Source of the DNA: a virus
Virus record (IMG/VR): IMGVR_UViG_3300044695_005756
Span: 30,519 to 94,518 of that record
Direction: 5' to 3' (one strand)
DNA length: 64,000 nucleotides
Positions 10,677 through 21,352 of this stretch are shown in pieces (position 1 is the first letter of the stretch; every line of letters starts with the position of its first letter). Under the pieces are notes generated by a model. The model was not told the DNA's origin. It did no database searches and saw only the letters and a program-made list of their open reading frames with translations. Both the position numbers and the translations under genes were made by a program.

Positions 10677-12023
10677 TTATGTGATACCTGATGTTATGCA
10701 ATAATTGGGCTCAAGGAACATTACTGTCGCAACTCCTTTTGGCAAAATATTTGCTGATGTGATGATCGTATCTTTGCCAGCTTTATATGCAGTAACTCCA
10801 TAAGTGAGACCCACATTCGCTGAAGAGTTGTTTACGATAATTACCACATCGCCGTTCGAAAACGGTTGAGTTGAGTAATTTGGAATATTTATATAAGTTT
10901 GTCCAAACCCTGGAGCATTGTCAGAAACTTCAATAAATTTACCAATTTCAGTCGGATTAATTGTAGCATTCTGATCGGCTAATGTTCGGGATATAGGCAC
11001 ATTTCTGAAGCCTACTTCAAAAGTTGAATCTGGAAATTCTACGGTTTTGTCAACCGTAAGAATGCCTCCACTCGTTAAAAGAAAATCATATGAAGCAGAT
11101 CCGCCTGATCTACCTTTAAGTTCTATGGAATCTTCTAATACACCGTTTTGAGATTTAACACCATCAACAGCCAGAATTGTTACAGCACCCGTAACTGTTC
11201 CGCCATTGTTAGCGTCTAATGAATTATTAGCACGAATGAATACAGAATTCGAACGATTAAAAGTTGCATTAGCGTGATCAAACGCTGAGTTTGTTTGAAT
11301 AAATCCACTGTTCGCGTTATTAAAAGCAGGCGCCATGTGAATCAAAGCATGTTCTACTGGTACATTCGCTACATTTATTTTAATAAACTGCGAATTCGCG
11401 TGAATAAATCCACTGTTTACATGATCGAACGCAGCATTAATTTGTATAAAATCGCTGTTCGCATGATAGAATGCAGAATTTGTTTGAATGAATCCACTAT
11501 TTGCGTGATTAAATGCATAATTTGTATGCAAATAAACAGAATTCGCTTGTATGAATCCAGAGTTGGCGTGAATAAACGATACGTTTGTTTGGTTAAATTC
11601 AGCATTTGCATGAATGAATGCTGAATTGGCGTGAATATATAATGAATTTGATTGTACGAATTGTGAATTTGCCTGATTAAATGCTGCGTTAGGCTCAACC
11701 AATATTCCAATAACATAAAAATTTTCACTATGTCCTTCGTCGGTAGATAAATTTCTTCCTACCGTTAAATCTAATGCTATTGATACGTTCGATCCATCAA
11801 TATTGGTATTTGCAATATTACCAGTATTTGCGCGAAGTGTATTAATATTCGCTAAAGTGCGAACATTAAGAGAAGAGTTTGCACCTTCAATAAAAATAGA
11901 ACTATTCGCTAAAAATCCACCGTTAGTGTTGTCGGTAAGATTGTTAGCGACCGCAATTAAAGAAGATGTTGTCAGCAACCACTCTTCAAAAGTGTTTGCT
12001 GACGAGACTTGATCTATTTTCAC
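10677..12023 (-). CDS. Heptad-repeat fibre protein, paralogue
   Basis: 448 aa, with the same three-part layout as the protein at 9309-10661: N-domain (FEEWLLTTSSLIAVANNLT), heptads with conserved Ala-Asn and Phe, and a C-terminal beta domain (VGFRNVP, FSNGDVVIIVNNSSANV, LPKGVATVMF). The heptads are less regular and are interrupted near residues 215-235. The divergent C-terminal domains of the two paralogues may recognise different receptors; that is inference. Confidence 0.8.
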   Translation of the reverse strand: MKIDQVSSANTFEEWLLTTSSLIAVANNLTDNTNGGFLANSSIFIEGANSSLNVRTLANINTLRANTGNIANTNIDGSNVSIALDLTVGRNLSTDEGHSENFYVIGILVEPNAAFNQANSQFVQSNSLYIHANSAFIHANAEFNQTNVSFIHANSGFIQANSVYLHTNYAFNHANSGFIQTNSAFYHANSDFIQINAAFDHVNSGFIHANSQFIKINVANVPVEHALIHMAPAFNNANSGFIQTNSAFDHANATFNRSNSVFIRANNSLDANNGGTVTGAVTILAVDGVKSQNGVLEDSIELKGRSGGSASYDFLLTSGGILTVDKTVEFPDSTFEVGFRNVPISRTLADQNATINPTEIGKFIEVSDNAPGFGQTYINIPNYSTQPFSNGDVVIIVNNSSANVGLTYGVTAYKAGKDTIITSANILPKGVATVMFLEPNYCITSGIT

Positions 12024-12024
12024 G

Positions 12025-12249
12025 TTATGATTTTGCTACGAGTTGTCTTAACAAGTCTTTTATTTCTGAAACATCATTCTCTAACTGATTCACTTTATTT
12101 TCTATTTTCAAATTTTTTTCATTTTCTTTTCGTTTCATTTCTACTTCGGCTTGATAAGTACGAAACTCTTCTTTATCGATGTTAATTATTGCACCACTTT
12201 CGATATCGCGGTACAAGCTTTTACGGTTTTCAATTTGAACGTATTTCAT
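12025..12249 (-). CDS. Small coiled-coil protein in the baseplate/fibre operon
   Basis: 74 aa. The N-terminal third (MKYVQIENRKSLYRDIESGA) is followed by a highly charged helix with leucines spaced for a coiled coil (KVNQLENDVSEIKDLLRQLV). Short proteins of this kind recur in the structural blocks of marine T4-like phages; their job is unknown. A chaperone or small adaptor for the adjacent fibres is a guess from position. Only 1 nt separates it from the fibre gene and 5 nt from the DUF4815 gene. Confidence 0.75.
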   Translation of the reverse strand: MKYVQIENRKSLYRDIESGAIINIDKEEFRTYQAEVEMKRKENEKNLKIENKVNQLENDVSEIKDLLRQLVAKS

Positions 12250-12254
12250 AATAT

Positions 12255-15200
12255 TTAATCTTGTTGTGTTGTAGTTTGAGCACCCTCAGACATAGGCAAT
12301 GCAATAACACGCAGTTGTGCAAACTTTGGAACATCAACAGATGTTGTTCCATACATAACCACTTTTATCGAAAATAAGATAAAATCATCTGCTATATTAC
12401 CATCTTTTTTGAGATATGAAACTCTATTATCCGCAGTACCAGAACCATAACGACCAGGAGCATATACCGCTTCAAAAAAGTCAACTGGATTTTTAGAGAA
12501 CAGATTTTGAGTTTCTGATAATTCAGTCATCAATTGATAGTCATTATCGTCAAAATTCGACGGATCAGTTTCAGACAATAATTTATAATAAACAAGAATT
12601 CCTGCACCAGGTGGACGATATGCATCCATGTAAACACGGAGATCACCTGCATCAAAACCTGGCGCCAACTTAACACGTTTGGTAATATAACGAATAGCTG
12701 AATTACCTCCAACAGAAGAATCTTCACCATTGTATTCGGCTGTTGCTGTAACTGCACCTCCAGTTTCAGGCGCATTCATCGTAATTGACGGCGATAGAAT
12801 ATACCCTGTTCCAGGATTCGTAATTTCAATACGAATAATTTTACCACTTGCAGCTTCATAAATGCCAACGGCAGCTGCGCCTTCCCCTTGAGCACCCGCA
12901 GGAGTTGTTGAAGGATAACTGAACGTAACTGTCGCATTTCCTGTATAACCTGAGCCTCCATTTGTAATAACAAATCCTGTATTCTGCAAAGGCATGTTGT
13001 TAATTTTGTTTTCAATTGTCAACAGATTTAAACGTGTGACATCGATCATTGGAGAAATATCAGGATTACTAGAAGATAATGATGCAATCAACTTAAATGT
13101 ATCATTACCTGATACAGTATTCAAGACTCTTCTACCGTATCCATCAACACATTCATAATCAAAATTAGGCACGATTCTCAATGGTGGATGAGGTTCTCCT
13201 AATTCAGGTTCAGAAATAAAATCATAAGTGACAGTTGTGTTCAGAATAGCTGCATCAGTTGACATTAATTGTAAAAGATCGAATGGAGTATTTGCTGAAT
13301 ATGGCGATAAATTCACATTAAAATTTGCGTATCCTTGAGCGGATGAAAACACTCTCTTTTGAATGCTGAACATAATGTCCGAAGTTTGATCCGCAGTCCA
13401 TGTTGATCCGTTTTGCGACAAGAATAGAGAACCCGTATATGGTTGTTCGGATATCTTATTCTGAGTTCGAATGTCCGTTGCACCTATTTCCGCAATATAC
13501 GTTTCATATCCATTACTGTTTGAAACAAGGACAAATGAATGTTCTCCTGGTAAAAGAAGCACAGGAGTTTCAAACTTAAATTCCGTATACTTACTTGAGT
13601 CAGTCAAATCAGGAATATCGGTTATAGTAACTTTGTCCGGAGTTAATGTTTTTTCCGCAAAAGGATAAACTACAGCCGATGATGGATAACCATTAACAAC
13701 AGGTCGAAGCTGACATGTTACAGGAATGGTTGAATCTTTTGTTTTAAAACAAACTCTAACCGAATCAATAACTACACCTTGAGGATATTGATTTGGATTA
13801 ATCAGGAATGTTTGTGCAAGAGGATCATAGTATCCAATAACAACATTGTTCTGTCTTGTCGAACTTGTTGCTGTTTTAACAGATGAAGTTGTTGCAGAGA
13901 ATTCTTCTGTAACTGTCGATCTTGTAACTGTAGGCACAAATACTGTAATTGTTTGTTCTTGTACAGTATTCACTCTACCTTCAGAGTAGAATTTTGTATC
14001 TCCGTTTGATCTTGAATTTTCCACGTTATTAAATTCGTCATCAATCAGACGGAAAATTTTCTCTCCTGTTCTAAAGATATCAGCAGGTATAAAGAATATT
14101 CCTGCAGTCAATCCTTCTTCAGTCGTTTCAAGTGTTCCGATTGTGTAAACTGAAGTTGTGTCTGGAGTTGTTCCCCACGAACCAGTGATTGTAACTACAC
14201 GCGTGGATGCATCATAGCCACTGATTGTGGCAACTTGTCCTTCACCTTTACCTCTTAAAATTCTAATCTGTTTTCCTACAATATAGCTAGATGCGGCTGA
14301 ATCTGTGTTTACTGCTCCGCCTGCACTATAGGCAAGAGTGATTGTGCTTGCACCGCCACCTAACGCAACACCAACTTGATGAGTCCATTTAAGAGTTCTT
14401 TCAAGTTCTTCTGATCTATCGCCCTTTACTGCGATTCCGTGTGTTGCATATTGTGACCAAGAACCTGCTGCTGCATCTGGATCCATATTCGCAATGAATA
14501 CGTTTTTACCACCTTGCAGTATGGCACCTCCTACTCCAATTTTTTTAGAAAATTTGTAGATAGTTCCATCAGCTTCAGTAAACGTATCTGTTCCAGCAAC
14601 GGTTGTTGGTTCCAGAGCATAGAAAGTTACTGTTTCGGCATCCGAAATTGTCGTTTTATATGACAGATCATTTTGTGTCATTTCAAAACGATTTACTTTT
14701 GCGATTCTATCATTGACATTTACATTGTCGAAGAACGCATTCAGAGTCGTAAATGGTTTAAACTTTTCAGCAAGTACCAACACTCTCTTTTCTCTCATGA
14801 ACTGAACCACGCTTATATCAACCAATCTATCACCCATTGATTGAGTTAATTCTTGTGGAACAATTTGCGATAAAATACCAGTTCTTGTTGCTTCTAAAGA
14901 AGATGTTTCTAAAGTTCTTTGTGTTGTGGTTGTAATTACATCACCTGTAGCTGCTATTCCACTACCGCCAACCACACTTCTGCCACCAGTCGCTTCAAAG
15001 TTAGCTTCTAACGCGCCTGATGCCCAACCTCCATTTACATTTACAACATCTCTGGTTGTTTTAGTATCTAATACTTTGGATGTAGTTGTCCATGTAGTAT
15101 CCCATGCACCCCAAGTGGTACTCTGAATTGAAGACCACGCATCCCTTGCAGCTTCACCTCCAGATAAATCGATATTCTGCGCTTCTAAACGAGTTTCTGA

Positions 15201-18200
15201 TTTCCAAACATCTGAAGTTGGATCAAGCCTTACTGTTCCAAGAAAGTTTACAATATTAAACGGATTAATATTCATTGTCTTTGATGCTCGATTTTGCATG
15301 ATGAAAGTAGTTTCAGTCGATGCAAGCATCAATAATGGTCCATTAATCTCAACTCCAGAATTTTCAGCTGGTGAAGACTGTATTAATGTGGATGCAATAT
15401 TATATGATCCGCGACATAAACGAGAAATTGTATCTATTGCGGCATCAAAGTCTGGTGAAATAATATCGGATACTTTTTTATTGGTAAACGAATCTACTAA
15501 AACACCATTTTTAGGTCTAGATATGCCATTTGAATCACGAACATTACGATCATTTTTACTTAAAATAGCAAGTTCCGCAAAAGACAAAGATGTATACAGT
15601 TCAAGATTTTGAATTCTCTTATCAAGTCTGCCAATATCTTGCATCGTATAACGTCTATGATTGTACGTTTGTATTAACGTAGATGATGTGAAAGTCAAAT
15701 ACGCGGGGTAAGTCAGCACATATAACGTCATTGAATCCGCTGGCTCTTCAGGAACAACTGGCTTAGATGCTGGGACACCTTGTAGTACCTGAAACTCTCT
15801 ACTCTTGTTTAATACAACACGATCTATTCTAGGCAAATAATATTCATAATCCATGAAGATATCTAATCCAGGTTCAGCAATTTGTGGACCAAGAACCGCT
15901 TCGTTTACACTTAAAACAAAATTATTTGCAAGATAGTCTGATGTTACGTTGGTAACAACAGCATTTGCTCCATCAACTCTAACTGGGCGAAAATCTAAGT
16001 AGTCTCTTAGATTTCTTGATTTGCCGTCTTGTGAACGATAATTAGGAATATTTCCATAATCAAATCCTGTTCCACCATCTTCATGTCTTCCGCCTCTTGT
16101 GTATGAGTCTACATCAAAATATCCAGAACCGTTTGACGTAAATCTATCGTAACGAATGAGAAGAGGACCACGTGGAGGATTTTGCCCCGGCTTCAACACG
16201 ATTCCTGACCAGTCGTAATATGAATCTCTTTGACCTGTGTCTAAAGAATAACGAGATGTTACATTCGAATAACTTCCCGAATTGTAGTTGGATGTTGTAA
16301 TTGCTGTGCCGTTAAAATCAAAAACAGCATTAATTGCATAAACATCTGTAACATAAAGATGTTGTGGAATACCAGGTTTTCTCTGAACAAAAGATTCATC
16401 GATGATTGTTTGACAGTCGAACGGCGAAACGAATGCTGAAGTATTACCAGAGAAGATTTTATACGGTTTTCTAGCTGATGTTGGATCGACAAGAATTGTA
16501 TTAGCTTTTACAAAAGTTTTTGTTTTTGACGTAGGAATAGAAGAACTTACAACCGCATAAATGTTTGCAGTCATATTTTCTCCAGCATCCACACTTATTG
16601 TTCGTGAAGATGTGTCTACAGAAAATTGCTGCGCTGGTATAGTTTTTCCTAACGCATGATGAGATCCTGAACCAGGATTAGTAACAACTATCTGATAATA
16701 TCTTTGTTTAGAATCAATCGTCGTTGCATCTTGTATTGTTTCTCCGATTCCAAGTGAAAGTGGCTGCGACACACCAGAAACAAATGATACGGATTGGAAA
16801 AGTTTTCTGTACGCAAAAGAAAAATCTCTAATCGTATTGTCTGCAACAAAAGCTTCGCCTATTCTAATTAAAAGAGGCTCTTTACCTGATTCTGCAATAT
16901 ACGCAGGTTGAAACATTCTATTATTTTTCAACGACTCATCTGTCGTTCCAATTTGCTCAATTTTACTTAATGGAGAAATATTTGCTGAAGCAACTATAGC
17001 GCCTGATGTATTTCTAACGATCACAGATTCCGCGTGTATTAAACCGCCAATAATCTGGAATCTTACGAGTCCATTGTTCATTGCGGTAACAGTATCATCA
17101 CGGAAAACTTTACCGCCAGCCGTTGTTGATTGTATGGTAACGTCTTGTGATGATGAACTCACTATAAGTTTCGTGAGGTTATCTTCGGCTGAACCAGAAC
17201 CTTGAGGAACACCATCAATTAGTTTAATGGACATTCCTTTGTATATGCTTGTATTTGATGGGAAAAGACTAGGAAGCCTAATCGTTGTGGTTGTACAACC
17301 AGCTCTTGTGTTACCAACTAAAGGATTAGAATTTAAACTAGTTACATATAGCTTATAAATGTAATTATTACTATCAAGTGTATTCGAAGAAACACTATAG
17401 AAACTTTGAAGTTTAATTCTACCAGTTGCTACGACCGAGTTTGAAATATTCGATCTGTTTATCGTAGCTAACGATGAAAGAACGAGTGGAAATGATTCTC
17501 CAGAATTATAGATAGAAAATTCTACGTTGCCGTACTGATTTGTCGCAAAATTTCCAAACATACTGTTTGCAAATAAGTAATATCCATAATCTACATCAAC
17601 TCTTTTATTTGTAATTGTTTCCGTTGTTCTAGGTTTAGGAACAGTTAGTATAATTGGAGCTGATGTTTGGAATTCATATCCTTTAACGTATGCTTTTCCA
17701 GAACCTAAACTGATATTAGCAAATGCATTGTTTGCCGTACTGTCAGTCAACTCTAGATTAAAACTTTTAACGATATAATCACCAGATTCATCTAATGTTC
17801 TTCTTGCGAATTCATCCCCAATAGCAGCATAAATTGGAGTCTGAACGATGTTTTTAGGATTACCTTCTTCCATAGTTCCCAACTCAATGAATTGAGTAAG
17901 GTCACTACTATCGATTGGACGTGTGTTTAGTACGAGAGAAACTTTATAACGATCTGCGCCTGGTGCTTGGAAATTTGATGAACCTTGTGCTGGATCTAAT
18001 AGTGAAGTGTCTTCTGTATAATCAATTAAACTTTCACTAACTTCGAATCCAACAATTGCATTTCCTGTGCGATCATACTTATTAACTGCAACACTTTGCG
18101 GTTGACTTTTAATGAAAAGTCCGTCATAATAAAAAACACCTTCATTTACAGAAAACGCTTGACAATTTCCTGTTACATTTGTTGATGCCAAATTTGCATA

Positions 18201-18656
18201 GAATGTCGCAACAGTAGGATCAGTATTTGATGTATAAATTGTTTCGCCATCTACGAAGCTATCTCCGTATAATTGATTGATAATGAACGTAATCGGTTCA
18301 TTTAATGTAGGTTCAGCACCGTAAGATTTTAAAACATACGCACGTTTAGTGTTCGCTGTATTGATAATTACTTGTTTATCAAAATTGGTGTATACAATAT
18401 CTTTACCGAAATATGTTGAAGATACATTCAAATACGCTGTATTTTGAATTGTTATTTGTCCACCAGTAACAATGGAGCCTGTTTTGAAAATATGATCGCC
18501 AAATTTTTTGATTTGATCCTGTAAGGTGCTTTGAAGCTGCGTCAACTCACGCGCTTGAACAGCATTTCCTGGCTTAAATAAAAGACGATAATAATTTTTA
18601 TTATCATTGAAATCGTCGTAATAAGGATCGGTATTAAAATTTGTAAGTAATGGCAT
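12255..18656 (-). CDS. DUF4815-type giant virion structural protein (2,133 aa)
   Basis: The N-terminus (YYRLLFKPGNAVQARELTQL, then DQIKKFGDHIFKTGSIV) is the hallmark of the DUF4815 family found in marine T4-like phages, where the protein is a baseplate-associated or tail-fibre-like virion component. The central part is beta-rich and repetitive. Near the C-terminus are two GxGY modules (GGSGYTGNATVTFSY, NPGTGYILSPSITM) that also occur in gp6 and gp7 here. There is no signal peptide or catalytic motif. It lies between gp8 and the heptad fibres, so it may link fibres to the baseplate; that role is inference. Confidence 0.85.
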   Translation of the reverse strand: MPLLTNFNTDPYYDDFNDNKNYYRLLFKPGNAVQARELTQLQSTLQDQIKKFGDHIFKTGSIVTGGQITIQNTAYLNVSSTYFGKDIVYTNFDKQVIINTANTKRAYVLKSYGAEPTLNEPITFIINQLYGDSFVDGETIYTSNTDPTVATFYANLASTNVTGNCQAFSVNEGVFYYDGLFIKSQPQSVAVNKYDRTGNAIVGFEVSESLIDYTEDTSLLDPAQGSSNFQAPGADRYKVSLVLNTRPIDSSDLTQFIELGTMEEGNPKNIVQTPIYAAIGDEFARRTLDESGDYIVKSFNLELTDSTANNAFANISLGSGKAYVKGYEFQTSAPIILTVPKPRTTETITNKRVDVDYGYYLFANSMFGNFATNQYGNVEFSIYNSGESFPLVLSSLATINRSNISNSVVATGRIKLQSFYSVSSNTLDSNNYIYKLYVTSLNSNPLVGNTRAGCTTTTIRLPSLFPSNTSIYKGMSIKLIDGVPQGSGSAEDNLTKLIVSSSSQDVTIQSTTAGGKVFRDDTVTAMNNGLVRFQIIGGLIHAESVIVRNTSGAIVASANISPLSKIEQIGTTDESLKNNRMFQPAYIAESGKEPLLIRIGEAFVADNTIRDFSFAYRKLFQSVSFVSGVSQPLSLGIGETIQDATTIDSKQRYYQIVVTNPGSGSHHALGKTIPAQQFSVDTSSRTISVDAGENMTANIYAVVSSSIPTSKTKTFVKANTILVDPTSARKPYKIFSGNTSAFVSPFDCQTIIDESFVQRKPGIPQHLYVTDVYAINAVFDFNGTAITTSNYNSGSYSNVTSRYSLDTGQRDSYYDWSGIVLKPGQNPPRGPLLIRYDRFTSNGSGYFDVDSYTRGGRHEDGGTGFDYGNIPNYRSQDGKSRNLRDYLDFRPVRVDGANAVVTNVTSDYLANNFVLSVNEAVLGPQIAEPGLDIFMDYEYYLPRIDRVVLNKSREFQVLQGVPASKPVVPEEPADSMTLYVLTYPAYLTFTSSTLIQTYNHRRYTMQDIGRLDKRIQNLELYTSLSFAELAILSKNDRNVRDSNGISRPKNGVLVDSFTNKKVSDIISPDFDAAIDTISRLCRGSYNIASTLIQSSPAENSGVEINGPLLMLASTETTFIMQNRASKTMNINPFNIVNFLGTVRLDPTSDVWKSETRLEAQNIDLSGGEAARDAWSSIQSTTWGAWDTTWTTTSKVLDTKTTRDVVNVNGGWASGALEANFEATGGRSVVGGSGIAATGDVITTTTQRTLETSSLEATRTGILSQIVPQELTQSMGDRLVDISVVQFMREKRVLVLAEKFKPFTTLNAFFDNVNVNDRIAKVNRFEMTQNDLSYKTTISDAETVTFYALEPTTVAGTDTFTEADGTIYKFSKKIGVGGAILQGGKNVFIANMDPDAAAGSWSQYATHGIAVKGDRSEELERTLKWTHQVGVALGGGASTITLAYSAGGAVNTDSAASSYIVGKQIRILRGKGEGQVATISGYDASTRVVTITGSWGTTPDTTSVYTIGTLETTEEGLTAGIFFIPADIFRTGEKIFRLIDDEFNNVENSRSNGDTKFYSEGRVNTVQEQTITVFVPTVTRSTVTEEFSATTSSVKTATSSTRQNNVVIGYYDPLAQTFLINPNQYPQGVVIDSVRVCFKTKDSTIPVTCQLRPVVNGYPSSAVVYPFAEKTLTPDKVTITDIPDLTDSSKYTEFKFETPVLLLPGEHSFVLVSNSNGYETYIAEIGATDIRTQNKISEQPYTGSLFLSQNGSTWTADQTSDIMFSIQKRVFSSAQGYANFNVNLSPYSANTPFDLLQLMSTDAAILNTTVTYDFISEPELGEPHPPLRIVPNFDYECVDGYGRRVLNTVSGNDTFKLIASLSSSNPDISPMIDVTRLNLLTIENKINNMPLQNTGFVITNGGSGYTGNATVTFSYPSTTPAGAQGEGAAAVGIYEAASGKIIRIEITNPGTGYILSPSITMNAPETGGAVTATAEYNGEDSSVGGNSAIRYITKRVKLAPGFDAGDLRVYMDAYRPPGAGILVYYKLLSETDPSNFDDNDYQLMTELSETQNLFSKNPVDFFEAVYAPGRYGSGTADNRVSYLKKDGNIADDFILFSIKVVMYGTTSVDVPKFAQLRVIALPMSEGAQTTTQQD

Positions 18657-18666
18657 TTATTAACCT

Positions 18667-20238
18667 TTAAAATCTAACAATAAGTTTGATGTCTTCAGCT
18701 TGACCGTCTGCTCTTTGTGTCTTTACAGCATTTTCGGTATAAAGAACATCTCCAGAATATGGTTCAAAATCAGGATTTTGTATGGAAACGACTAAACGAT
18801 CCACAATACCAGAATTTGCTCCATACAAAGGAAATCCTGTTTTAAATGTTCCTACTACGTTCGTTAATCTTATTGTTGTTGTGGTTTGATCTAAAACGAA
18901 TCCATAAGCGGATGTAGTTTCATAAGACACATCATTCTGAAAGCCTTGGTAAACAAATTCACCTAGTGAATATGCACCGCCAGCGGTTAGTGTTAATGAT
19001 GTCGCTTGTGATATTACAGGACTTGCATTCAAAGGTGCGACAACACTTTTCTCTCCATATTTATATGGGTTCACAAATATTCCAGATTGTCTAAATGTTG
19101 TATTTGCTGGTATTTTTCCATTTTCAGTAGTATCAATTTCACCAATTCTGGATGAAATCATCACGCTGTTAGCACCTAATTCTTTAGCTGGATTTTTTGC
19201 ATGTCCATTTTTCATCGCACGAATAACGCGCAAAGTTGCACCTGTACCTGTACCAAATACATAAGCATTTGCTCTAGAATAGTTTGTGCCAATCGTAGTA
19301 ACAGCAACTTTTGTCAAATAACCATTTGAATTGATTGTAGGAGATGCAACTGCTCCACTTCCATTACCATCTACAAAAATTCTAGTTGTAATTGAAATTT
19401 GATTTGCTGTTGTATTGCCACCACCAGAACCAGTTGTTGCTAAAGATAATGTTATATTATTGTTTGGAGTATCGACGGTAGAGATAAATGTTTTGGGAGC
19501 AATGCCTGTGCCGGAAACAAACATGTTTGCAGCAACATTGGTTGTATTTGCCAATCTTAATATCGTGCATCCAGAAGTAAATATTGGAATTACTGAAACA
19601 TTATTTTCATAATATCCAAGTCCCGAATTTTCGACAACGATGGTTGTCAATTCTCCTTCCACAATACCCGAACCACTTACTGAATAATCGAGTTGAGCAT
19701 TGCTTGTTGGCACAGGAATCCATAAGTCTGTTAAAAATTTACTTGAAGATTTAACATTAAACATGTATTTCCAGATGTATCCATCAGAAGTTGAAATACA
19801 TCCGTTAGAAACAGAATAATCACCTGTTGGTTCTACAGTAGAATTAGCAGATGAGTTATTTGACAAACACTTATAAACACTTCTGTCCGATGTATACACA
19901 TACATCGGCTTGACATTTATGGCATCATCATAAGATAATAATTTATCTAGATCAATTAAATCGTCATATTGTTTATATTTGGTGTTTGCTGTCCAATCTA
20001 CTAATGGTATAACAAGTTCTAAATCATTGCCGGTAATTTTTTTTGCGGCAATCATATTTTCCCATACCAATTTATCATCTTGGATGCAATCCACGGTAAC
20101 GGTAGGAACTTCTTCGTTTGCATACGCAAGAGGTCTTGCAATGTACACATAACCCACTTCGGGTTGTGGCTCATAGAAAGACTCTTTAAACTGAACTGCC
20201 GCTATATAGGGCAACTTTTTAGATGTTACTGAAGGCAT
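18667..20238 (-). CDS. 8: Baseplate wedge protein gp8-like
   Basis: 523 aa, longer than T4 gp8 (334 aa). Matches to T4 gp8 are an acidic, aromatic segment resembling the TRYPDPY region (TKYKQYDDLID), a VYKCL motif, GDGYVWEY-like SDGYIWKYMF around residues 150-160, and the terminal beta strand (IKLIVRF versus INILFTF). Extra residues ~195-350 contain GxGY-type beta repeats absent from T4. In T4, gp8 joins the wedge through gp10 and gp7, and here it shares an operon with gp7, gp6, gp25 and gp53. Confidence 0.8.
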   Translation of the reverse strand: MPSVTSKKLPYIAAVQFKESFYEPQPEVGYVYIARPLAYANEEVPTVTVDCIQDDKLVWENMIAAKKITGNDLELVIPLVDWTANTKYKQYDDLIDLDKLLSYDDAINVKPMYVYTSDRSVYKCLSNNSSANSTVEPTGDYSVSNGCISTSDGYIWKYMFNVKSSSKFLTDLWIPVPTSNAQLDYSVSGSGIVEGELTTIVVENSGLGYYENNVSVIPIFTSGCTILRLANTTNVAANMFVSGTGIAPKTFISTVDTPNNNITLSLATTGSGGGNTTANQISITTRIFVDGNGSGAVASPTINSNGYLTKVAVTTIGTNYSRANAYVFGTGTGATLRVIRAMKNGHAKNPAKELGANSVMISSRIGEIDTTENGKIPANTTFRQSGIFVNPYKYGEKSVVAPLNASPVISQATSLTLTAGGAYSLGEFVYQGFQNDVSYETTSAYGFVLDQTTTTIRLTNVVGTFKTGFPLYGANSGIVDRLVVSIQNPDFEPYSGDVLYTENAVKTQRADGQAEDIKLIVRF

Positions 20239-20250
20239 AATTATTATCTA

Positions 20251-21324
20251 TTATGGTATTGGATTGTTACTGTTCAATATGTAAACCAAATTAGCAAGTC
20301 GATCAATAGCTATTTGTATTGTTGCTGGTGGTGATGTATCCCAAATAATTGTACTTGCTGCTGTGTAATTGTACGATCCATTTGCAACATCAAACGCAGA
20401 GTTTGCGTGAGCATATCCGCTGTTCGCAAATCCTGAAGCCATATTGGCAATTTCAAATCCAGCATTTGCATGTATGAATGCAGCATTCGTGTCATGGTAT
20501 CCAGAGTTTGCTTGAATGAACCCTGAATTCGCATGTAAGAATGCCGCATTAGCATCGTGATATGCAGAGTTCGCTTGAATAAACGCCGAATTTGAATGAT
20601 CGAATCCACTATTAGAATGAATAAATCCAGAGTTTGCGTGAATAAATGCGGCGTTAGCGTATTGACCCGTCGAATTCTGTGACTGATAACCTGAATTGGC
20701 GTGATTAAAAGCCGCATTAGTTTGTATGAATCCAGAATTGGCGTGAATAAATGCGCCATTGGCCAAAGTAAATGCTGCGTTAGCGTATTGACCTGTCGCA
20801 TTCTGACTTACATAAGCGGCGTTTGCATGGTTAAACGCTGAGTTCGTGTGAACGAATGCCGCATTCGCTTGAATGAATCCTGAGTTTGCGTGAATAAACG
20901 CAGCATTTGCATAACTTGACGCTGAGTTTGATACATGACTAGGTGTATTTGCCGATATTGCTGTCCCGTTTCCAGCAAGAAACGCAGAATTGGCATGAAT
21001 AAACGCTGAGTTGGCATGAACGAATCCAGAATTTGCGTGATTGAATCCAGCGTTCACACTATGATAGGACGAATTCGCTTGAATGAATCCTGAATTAGCA
21101 TGATTGAATGCCGAATTTGCCTGTGTAAATCCTGAATTGGCGTGATTAAACGCCAAATTAGCCTGTCCCTGAGTTACGTCAAGTAATGTGTCTAGGGTAA
21201 AAGCAGACATTTTTCTGGAAACTGGTGTTCCAGATTGAATGTCTGTTACCATAAAAAATGTATTTTTTGTATTGGAAGATGGAGAGGTTAACTCTGTTAA
21301 TTCCGATAACTTAACTTTTGCCAT
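20251..21324 (-). CDS. Heptad-repeat fibre-like protein (357 aa)
   Basis: Short N-domain (VKLSELTELTSPSSNTKNTF; residues 1-55), then about 35 heptads with an Ala-Asn-Ser/Ala-Gly/Ala-Phe pattern from residue ~58 to 320, and a short C-terminal cap (IQIAIDRLANLVYILNS). The heptads are broken by three NATGQYANAAF-like inserts. There is no beta receptor domain, so it may be a shaft or whisker-like trimer rather than a receptor binder. A NATAAATA-like late motif is not present, but an AATAAATA motif lies 21 nt upstream of the ATG. Confidence 0.75.
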   Translation of the reverse strand: MAKVKLSELTELTSPSSNTKNTFFMVTDIQSGTPVSRKMSAFTLDTLLDVTQGQANLAFNHANSGFTQANSAFNHANSGFIQANSSYHSVNAGFNHANSGFVHANSAFIHANSAFLAGNGTAISANTPSHVSNSASSYANAAFIHANSGFIQANAAFVHTNSAFNHANAAYVSQNATGQYANAAFTLANGAFIHANSGFIQTNAAFNHANSGYQSQNSTGQYANAAFIHANSGFIHSNSGFDHSNSAFIQANSAYHDANAAFLHANSGFIQANSGYHDTNAAFIHANAGFEIANMASGFANSGYAHANSAFDVANGSYNYTAASTIIWDTSPPATIQIAIDRLANLVYILNSNNPIP

Positions 21325-21344
21325 TTTAAATTCCTAAGTTCTTC

Positions 21345-21352
21345 TATTTATT
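21345..21352 (-). promoter_or_regulatory. Candidate T4-type late promoter
   Basis: AATAAATA on the minus strand fits the NATAAATA late -10 motif of marine T4-like phages and lies 21 nt before the ATG at 21324. The site is within the 3' end of gp7. AT-rich sequence makes chance matches easy. Confidence 0.35.

Noticed and set aside
1-12023. Regularly spaced DNA repeats of about 129 nt and 42 nt that could be mistaken for a CRISPR array
   Set aside because: The periodicity equals protein repeats (43 and 14 residues), there are no unique spacers between identical repeats, and the reading frames are continuous.
1-12023. Diversity-generating retroelement acting on the repeat genes
   Set aside because: No reverse transcriptase and no template/variable repeat pair with adenine-specific changes is visible in this window.
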